Positions 22,872-26,241 of a DNA stretch of 26,241 nt are shown here, piece after piece. The number at the start of each line of letters is the position of its first letter. Positions within the stretch are counted from its first letter, which is position 1. The position numbers and the translations under genes were made by a program. The stretch comes from Bordetella parapertussis (GTDB lineage Bacteria > Pseudomonadota > Gammaproteobacteria > Burkholderiales > Burkholderiaceae_C), in assembly GCA_945875935.1 (NCBI GenBank), contig CAMCNE010000024.1, positions 1 to 26,241 on the forward strand, in the 5' to 3' direction. The notes beneath the pieces were generated by a model. That model searched no databases. It saw only the letters and a program-made list of their open reading frames with translations, and was not told where the DNA came from.

Positions 22872-23428
22872 CCCGCTCTGAGGTGCAGGCGCGCGACCGG
22901 TACTACCACTCCTTTCGCGTGGGTGCCCGGGCAGAGTATCCGAACATCCCGCAGTTCGATTGGCACCCCACCGGACGCCTGACTCTCGCGGTGGGATCGT
23001 GGCCGTCACGGAAGTGGAACGACACGGAACGCAGCCTCATCGACTCGCGACTGAGCGGCATCGTCGCTGCCATCGTCGGCCTAGCCGAAGCGAAACGCGC
23101 GAAGGAAGAAGAAGAGGAGCGCCGCCGACGGACCTACGAGGAAGCGCGTGCCCGATACGAAACGCAAGTCCGCGAGCGCAACGAGGAGCGTCGCCAACTG
23201 CGCGCCCTGTTTCGCGACGCGAGCCGGCTTCAGCGCGCGAACCGCTTGCGGGAGTTCATCGCCGCCGTCGAGGATCGAGCACGCTACGACGATGAGCTCA
23301 CGCCCGAGAAGCAGCAGTGGCTCGAGTGGGCCAAGGCCAAGGCGGACTGGCTCGATCCGCTCGTGCGACGCAGCGATCCGATCTTGGACGCACCGGAGCC
23401 GGAAGCTCCGAGCTACTGGAGTTTCTGA
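22872..23428 (+). pseudogene. C-terminal fragment of an unknown coiled-coil protein
   Basis: From about 22872 a plus-strand frame reads as real protein to the stop at 23428 (about 185 residues). It has a beta-rich start (YHSFRVGARAEYP, HPTGRLTLAVGSW), then a long charged helix with EEEEERRRR and repeated Arg/Glu typical of a coiled coil, and a compact end with DELTPEKQQWLEWAKAKADW. It resembles unnamed proteins of several hundred residues found in accessory DNA. The frame is open further left, but there it is antisense to brnT and brnA. The 5' part is therefore lost at the same junction that cut brnT, and no credible start remains. Confidence 0.65.
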
Positions 23429-23541
23429 ATCCAGCACGCCAGACGACGTGCTGACATTCGAGCGCATTGCCGTCTCAGAAATCGAACGCAGGACTGCGCC
23501 ACACGCAGATGTTCGTGTCGACTTAGGGGCTGGCCCTGCAT

Positions 23542-23574
23542 GCGACCCGACGCTTTTGAGCGGAAATCCGTATC
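23542..23574 (+). repeat. 33-bp imperfect repeat, copy A
   Basis: It matches 25192-25224 at 28 of 33 positions in the same orientation, with GCGACCCGAC and AAATCCGTATC perfectly conserved at the two ends. Read on the minus strand both copies give DTD[F/L]R-x-K-x-SGR. It lies 76 bp to the left of the first guaA-end repeat. Confidence 0.7.
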
Positions 23575-23650
23575 CCAGAAGACAGACCGGAATGGCAGCC
23601 GACTCTCCCGATCAATCTCGATAGATACCGATAGTCCTCGAAAGACCCCT

Positions 23651-23664
23651 ACTCCCACTCGATC
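23651..23664 (+). repeat. Displaced guaA 3'-end direct repeat (att site 1)
   Basis: ACTCCCACTCGATC is identical to 25410-25423, and 16 of 17 bases match if extended to 23667. On the minus strand it reads ATC GAG TGG GAG then the stop TAG, the same I-E-W-E-stop as the genuine guaA end. A copy of the guaA terminus 1.76 kb away is best explained as the second attachment site of an integrative element. Confidence 0.75.
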
Positions 23665-23720
23665 ATCAACAAGCCTTCTAACCTGTTGATTTACAGGGGA
23701 TCGGCAACCGACTCCGCACT

Positions 23721-23978
23721 TTTTACCGTCACTTTTACCGTCAATCTGATTTGAGCCTCAAAACTCGATCTCAGGATCTATCGGCATCTATCGACGGCTG
23801 TCGGCGAGCCTTTGAGCCCCACCTTTCGCGGTCTATCGAGGTGTATCGACTTGCGCGGTGACCATCAGAAGCGGTTGCAAGCGCTGCCGTTCCTATGAAA
23901 TCGGCTGCGAAATGCGGCGCCATCAAATGACTTAAGTCCTTGTCATGAATGGTTTATTTCCCACTATTTTTACCGTCA
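23721..23978 (+). repeat. Three TTTTACCGTCA repeats
   Basis: Identical 11-mers lie at 23721-23731, 23733-23743 (in tandem, one base between them) and 23968-23978, all in the same orientation. The spacing beside the att-like repeat suggests recombinase or excisionase binding sites. No protein partner is encoded in the window. Confidence 0.6.
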
Positions 23979-24003
23979 CACGCATACATCGCCCCCACAA
24001 GAT

Positions 24004-24516
24004 TCAGCGCTTGCCGACGATGGCCTTGAGATCTTTCATCAAGAGGAAAAGGTGAAACGGATCGGATGGGCTCGGCTCGAACTCCCAGTTCAAGTACCAC
24101 TGCCGAGCCGGCTCGTCCTTGGCGTGAACCAGCAGCGCTCGAATTCCCGCAATGTCTGCAGCCTGTGCCGTGCGCATCAAAGCATCCTTGAGCAAAGCTT
24201 TGCCAAGACCGATTCCTTGATGCGGTAGATCCACGGCAAGCCTGGCCAGGATCATCACGGGGATGGGATGTTTGGGTATGCCTTTGACCACTCGGGGAGC
24301 CGCCGATGCGGGCTCGACGCAGCCCACGGTCGGGCTGTAGAAGCCGACCACCGAGCCTGCACTGCAGCTCACATAGGTCTGTGAACTGTTGGAGTTTTGA
24401 TTGACCAGCGCGAAGCGCTGCAAGAACTGATTCAGCGCGGGCTGCCCGCAGTCGAACGACTCAACGACATCCGAACCGACCAGCTTGCGGATGGGCTCGC
24501 AAATCTTCGAATTCAA
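24004..24516 (-). CDS. tacT: TacT-like GNAT acetyltransferase toxin
   Basis: This 170-residue GNAT protein is of the toxin type that acetylates the amino group of aminoacyl-tRNA and blocks translation. It shows SFDCGQPALNQFLQRFA near the start, VMILARLAVDLPHQGIGLGKALLKDAL with the acetyl-CoA pyrophosphate loop Q100-G105, DIAGIRALLVHAKD, and the active-site tyrosine Y141 in RQWYLNWEFEPSPSDP, ending LFLLMKDL. Its ATG overlaps the antitoxin stop by ATGA. All expected residues are present, so it is probably active. It lies between the two guaA-end repeats and may have helped retain that DNA. Confidence 0.9.
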   Translation of the reverse strand: MNSKICEPIRKLVGSDVVESFDCGQPALNQFLQRFALVNQNSNSSQTYVSCSAGSVVGFYSPTVGCVEPASAAPRVVKGIPKHPIPVMILARLAVDLPHQGIGLGKALLKDALMRTAQAADIAGIRALLVHAKDEPARQWYLNWEFEPSPSDPFHLFLLMKDLKAIVGKR

Positions 24517-24791
24517 CCGAGCAGCCCCGGCTCGCGCAACAGCTTGCGCAACTTGGGCTTGGCGCTCACGGGCTGGTCCAGAGCCGCCTGAAACTCAAGC
24601 CACTTCTCGGGGCTCAGCTCAAAGCGGGTTCGATCGGCCAAGGTTTGATTGGCAGCATTGATGCCCGCGTCCAGCAAGAACTCGCTCACATTCTTGTGCG
24701 CCACACGCGCGGCCTCTTGGAGCAACTGCTTCACAGGCCCGCTGGCGCGCACATCAATGCGCTCGGATTTGGAATGGGTAATTGCGTTCAT
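24513..24791 (-). CDS. tacA: TacA-like DUF1778 antitoxin
   Basis: This 92-residue ribbon-helix-helix antitoxin has the DNA-binding N-terminus SERIDVRASGPVKQLLQEAARVAHKNVSEFLL. The C-terminal toxin-neutralising helix is around DRTRFELSPEKWLEFQAALDQP, followed by the basic end KPKLRKLLREPGLLG. The ATG at 24791 is preceded on the minus strand by AAAAGGATCC. It is translationally coupled to the toxin. As in other pairs it should repress its own promoter, probably through the palindrome about 37 bp upstream. Confidence 0.9.
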   Translation of the reverse strand: MNAITHSKSERIDVRASGPVKQLLQEAARVAHKNVSEFLLDAGINAANQTLADRTRFELSPEKWLEFQAALDQPVSAKPKLRKLLREPGLLG

Positions 24792-24827
24792 GGGTGGATC
24801 CTTTTGAAAAAAGGAGCCTCATCATAT

Positions 24828-24837
24828 CGTCCGGACG
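24828..24837. promoter_or_regulatory. Palindromic operator candidate for tacAT
   Basis: CGTCCGGACG is a perfect 10-bp palindrome 37 bp upstream of the tacA ATG. Read toward tacA, a TATGAT sequence that could be a -10 box overlaps its downstream flank (24822-24827). A repressor bound here would cover the promoter, as ribbon-helix-helix antitoxins do. The -35 is not clear. Confidence 0.45.
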
Positions 24838-24863
24838 CTGTCAGTACAGATTAATTTTTAGAT

Positions 24864-25013
24864 GCACCGATCGGCCTGGCGATCGTGCTGGTGTTCATCG
24901 GCGCGAAGATGCCGCTGACCGACGTCTACAAGATCCCGGTGGCGTATTCGCTGGGCTTCACCGCGATCACGCTGGCGGTGACGATGATCCTGTCGCTCGA
25001 GATCGCGCCCAAG
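24864..25013 (+). pseudogene. TerC-family C-terminal remnant
   Basis: About 50 residues resemble the end of TerC/Alx integral membrane proteins: GLAIVLVFIGAKM, LTDVYKIPVAYSLGF and ITLAVTMILSLEIAPK. TerC proteins have about 300 residues with several helices, so over 80 percent is missing. A stop precedes it at 24852, and after the conserved part the frame runs into unrelated residues (stop at 25068). No start or ribosome site. It is a decayed fragment stranded between the att-like repeats. Confidence 0.6.
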
Positions 25014-25191
25014 GGTACAACTGGCAGCGCCGACCCGTTTTGCTCGAGGAGGCAGCAAGAGCGGGCATAGGAGCCCCTCGTCAAGGCCGGAATAGAGCCT
25101 AGCTGGGCCGTGAGATGTTCAGGTCGTCATCGCGACACGGATCGGCTTGGCAGTCGGCTTATCGGAATGTCGGGCCCGCGCCCGTCGTGTA

Positions 25192-25224
25192 GCGACCCGA
25201 CACCTTTCCGCGCAAATCCGTATC
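25192..25224 (+). repeat. 33-bp imperfect repeat, copy B
   Basis: The partner of 23542-23574 (28 of 33 identical, same orientation). It lies 185 bp to the left of the genuine guaA end. Apart from this repeat, 25014-25407 holds no gene I can support. Confidence 0.7.
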
Positions 25225-25378
25225 TACAGCTAAGGGCTTGTGGAGCGTCCCCGCGCATATCGCCAACCAGACTGGAGTACGTGATGAAACCACCACCAAA
25301 CACTTCGTGAGGGGCTGCACTCGCGCGCCACCCCTTGCCCATTTCGAGGCCCACGCGCCGCCCGACGTCACGAGGTTG

Positions 25379-25402
25379 GAGCCGGCCTCGGTGGGCTTTT
25401 TC
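25379..25402 (+). terminator. Weak terminator-like hairpin beside guaA
   Basis: AGCC and GGCT can pair across a GC-rich loop and are followed by TTTTT on the plus strand; the minus strand has AAAAAGCCCACCGAGG just after the guaA stop. It looks like half of a symmetrical guaA terminator. The stem is short, so efficiency is doubtful. Confidence 0.35.
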
Positions 25403-25407
25403 GCCCC

Positions 25408-26241
25408 TCACTCCCACTCGATCGTCGCCGGCGGCTTGCTCGACACGTCGTACGCCACGCGGTTGATGCCGCGCACCTCGTTGATGATGCGGCTCGATAC
25501 CTTCTTGAGCAGGCTGTAGGGCAACTCGGCCCAGTCGGCGGTCATGAAGTCGCTGGTTTGCACGGCGCGCAGGGCCACGACGTACTCGTAGGTGCGGCCG
25601 TCGCCCATGACGCCTACGCTCTTGACGGGCAGGAAGACGGCGAAGGCCTGGCTGGTGAGTTCGTACCAGGTCTTGCCGGTGGCTTCGTCGCGGGTGTTGC
25701 GCAGCTCTTCGATGAAGATGGCGTCGGCGCGGCGCAGCAGGTCGGCGTAGTCTTTTTTGACCTCGCCGAGGATGCGCACGCCCAGGCCGGGGCCGGGGAA
25801 GGGGTGGCGGTAGACCATGTCGGGCGGCAGGCCGAGCTCGACGCCGAGTTCGCGCACCTCGTCCTTGAACAGCTCGCGCAAGGGCTCGAGCAGCTTGAGC
25901 CCCAGCGTCTTGGGCAGGCCGCCCACGTTGTGGTGGCTCTTGATGGTGGTGGACTTCTTGCTGCCGCCGCTTTCGATCACGTCAGGGTAGATCGTGCCTT
26001 GAGCCAGCCACTTGGCTGAGGCGAGCTTCTTGGCCTCAGCCTGGAACACTTCAACGAACTCGCGGCCGATGATCTTGCGCTTGGCTTCGGGGTCGGTCAC
26101 GCCTTCGAGGTGGCCAAGGAACTGTGCACTGGCATCCACATGCACGACACGGGCGTGCAGCCGGCCGGCGAACATCTCCATGACCATCGCGCCTTCGTTG
26201 AGGCGCAGCAGGCCGTGGTCGACGAACACGCACACGAGCTG
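25408..26241 (-). CDS. guaA: GMP synthase (glutamine-hydrolysing), C-terminal part
   Basis: GuaA converts XMP to GMP with ATP and glutamine. The 277 visible residues cover the later part of the ATP-pyrophosphatase domain and the dimerisation domain. They include VFVDHGLLRLNE, GTIYPDVIESGG, SHHNVGGLP, MVYRHPFPGPGLGVRILGE and the invariant end RVAYDVSSKPPATIEWE. The amidotransferase domain and the SGGVDSS loop lie beyond the right edge. The gene is intact at its 3' end despite serving as an integration site, because the attachment core recreates the last codons. Confidence 0.95.
   Translation of the reverse strand, partial: QLVCVFVDHGLLRLNEGAMVMEMFAGRLHARVVHVDASAQFLGHLEGVTDPEAKRKIIGREFVEVFQAEAKKLASAKWLAQGTIYPDVIESGGSKKSTTIKSHHNVGGLPKTLGLKLLEPLRELFKDEVRELGVELGLPPDMVYRHPFPGPGLGVRILGEVKKDYADLLRRADAIFIEELRNTRDEATGKTWYELTSQAFAVFLPVKSVGVMGDGRTYEYVVALRAVQTSDFMTADWAELPYSLLKKVSSRIINEVRGINRVAYDVSSKPPATIEWE
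25410..25423 (+). repeat. guaA 3'-end direct repeat (att site 2)
   Basis: This is the copy within the real guaA gene: on the minus strand it encodes I-E-W-E plus the first base of the TGA stop. Identical over 14 bp to 23651-23664. The 3' end of guaA is a known insertion hotspot for genomic islands carrying tyrosine integrases. Confidence 0.75.

Larger units (their letters stand above)
23429..24003. other. 575-bp non-coding attachment-site region
   Basis: No gene is supported here. The stretch holds a 33-bp imperfect repeat (23542-23574), a direct repeat of the guaA 3' end (23651-23664), three copies of TTTTACCGTCA, and many TATCG/CGATA pentamers between 23617 and 23855. Several iterated short motifs beside an attachment core are what integrase arm-binding regions look like. 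This is inference; no integrase gene is present. Confidence 0.55.

Noticed and set aside
22863..22966. ATG 22966 as start of a 103-residue BrnT
   Set aside because: The added residues do not resemble BrnT and are antisense to the coiled-coil gene fragment.
1..26241. CRISPR array, rRNA or tRNA genes
   Set aside because: No regularly spaced repeats and no rRNA or cloverleaf-like sequence seen on reading; tRNA could not be excluded by computation.

Overview
The window is GC-rich, tightly packed bacterial DNA with strong G/C bias at third codon positions. The gene families (SenB-type glycosyltransferase, a PhnD-like putative selenate-binding protein, a GH17-GT2 glucan synthase, TIGR02450 and TIGR03643 proteins, guaA) point to a betaproteobacterium of the Burkholderiales. 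This is inferred from family content only; there is no rRNA gene in the window to confirm it.

Layout. (1) Positions 1-2400 hold a divergent selenoneine locus: a SelD/SenC selenophosphate synthase (cut by the window edge) and the selenosugar synthase SenB on the minus strand, and the EgtB-like selenoneine synthase SenA on the plus strand, with start codons only 18 bp apart. (2) Positions 2499-9861 hold an envelope module: a SAM methyltransferase, an LtaS/OpgB-type membrane sulfatase-fold enzyme and a small membrane protein in one overlapping plus-strand operon, then a divergent pair made of a GH17 membrane protein and a GH17-GT2 NdvB-like beta-glucan synthase. (3) Positions 9983-11132 encode a periplasmic thioredoxin and a CcdA-type electron transporter. 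(4) Positions 11337-16241 form a five-gene operon: a PhnD-like binding protein of the putative selenate type, an ATPase, two PhnE-like permeases and a stand-alone ATP-grasp enzyme of unknown substrate. (5) Positions 16517-22176 are mostly single housekeeping or stress genes: FAD monooxygenase, TIGR03643 protein, HNH nuclease, PNPOx-family flavoprotein, zinc alcohol dehydrogenase, an unknown membrane protein, TIGR02450 protein and DUF1993 protein. (6) Positions 22396-25407 are an accessory scar zone: BrnA with a decapitated BrnT, a truncated coiled-coil gene, an intact TacT/TacA toxin-antitoxin pair, a TerC remnant and several repeats. (7) From 25408 the 3' part of guaA runs off the right edge.

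How it may work together. Regions 1 and 4 both point to selenium: SenC makes selenophosphate, SenB makes a selenosugar, SenA attaches selenium to hercynine, and the ABC system about 9 kb away may import the selenium oxyanion. The ATP-grasp gene, translationally coupled to that transporter, is the best candidate for something undescribed. The thioredoxin/CcdA pair just before it could supply periplasmic reductant, which is speculation. The envelope genes fit synthesis, trimming and possible substitution of a beta-glucan. At the right end, a 14-bp direct repeat of the guaA 3' end (ending in the codons for IEWE plus a stop) brackets 1.76 kb with the toxin-antitoxin pair. This is the footprint expected of an integrative element that used the guaA 3' end as its attachment site and has since lost its integrase.
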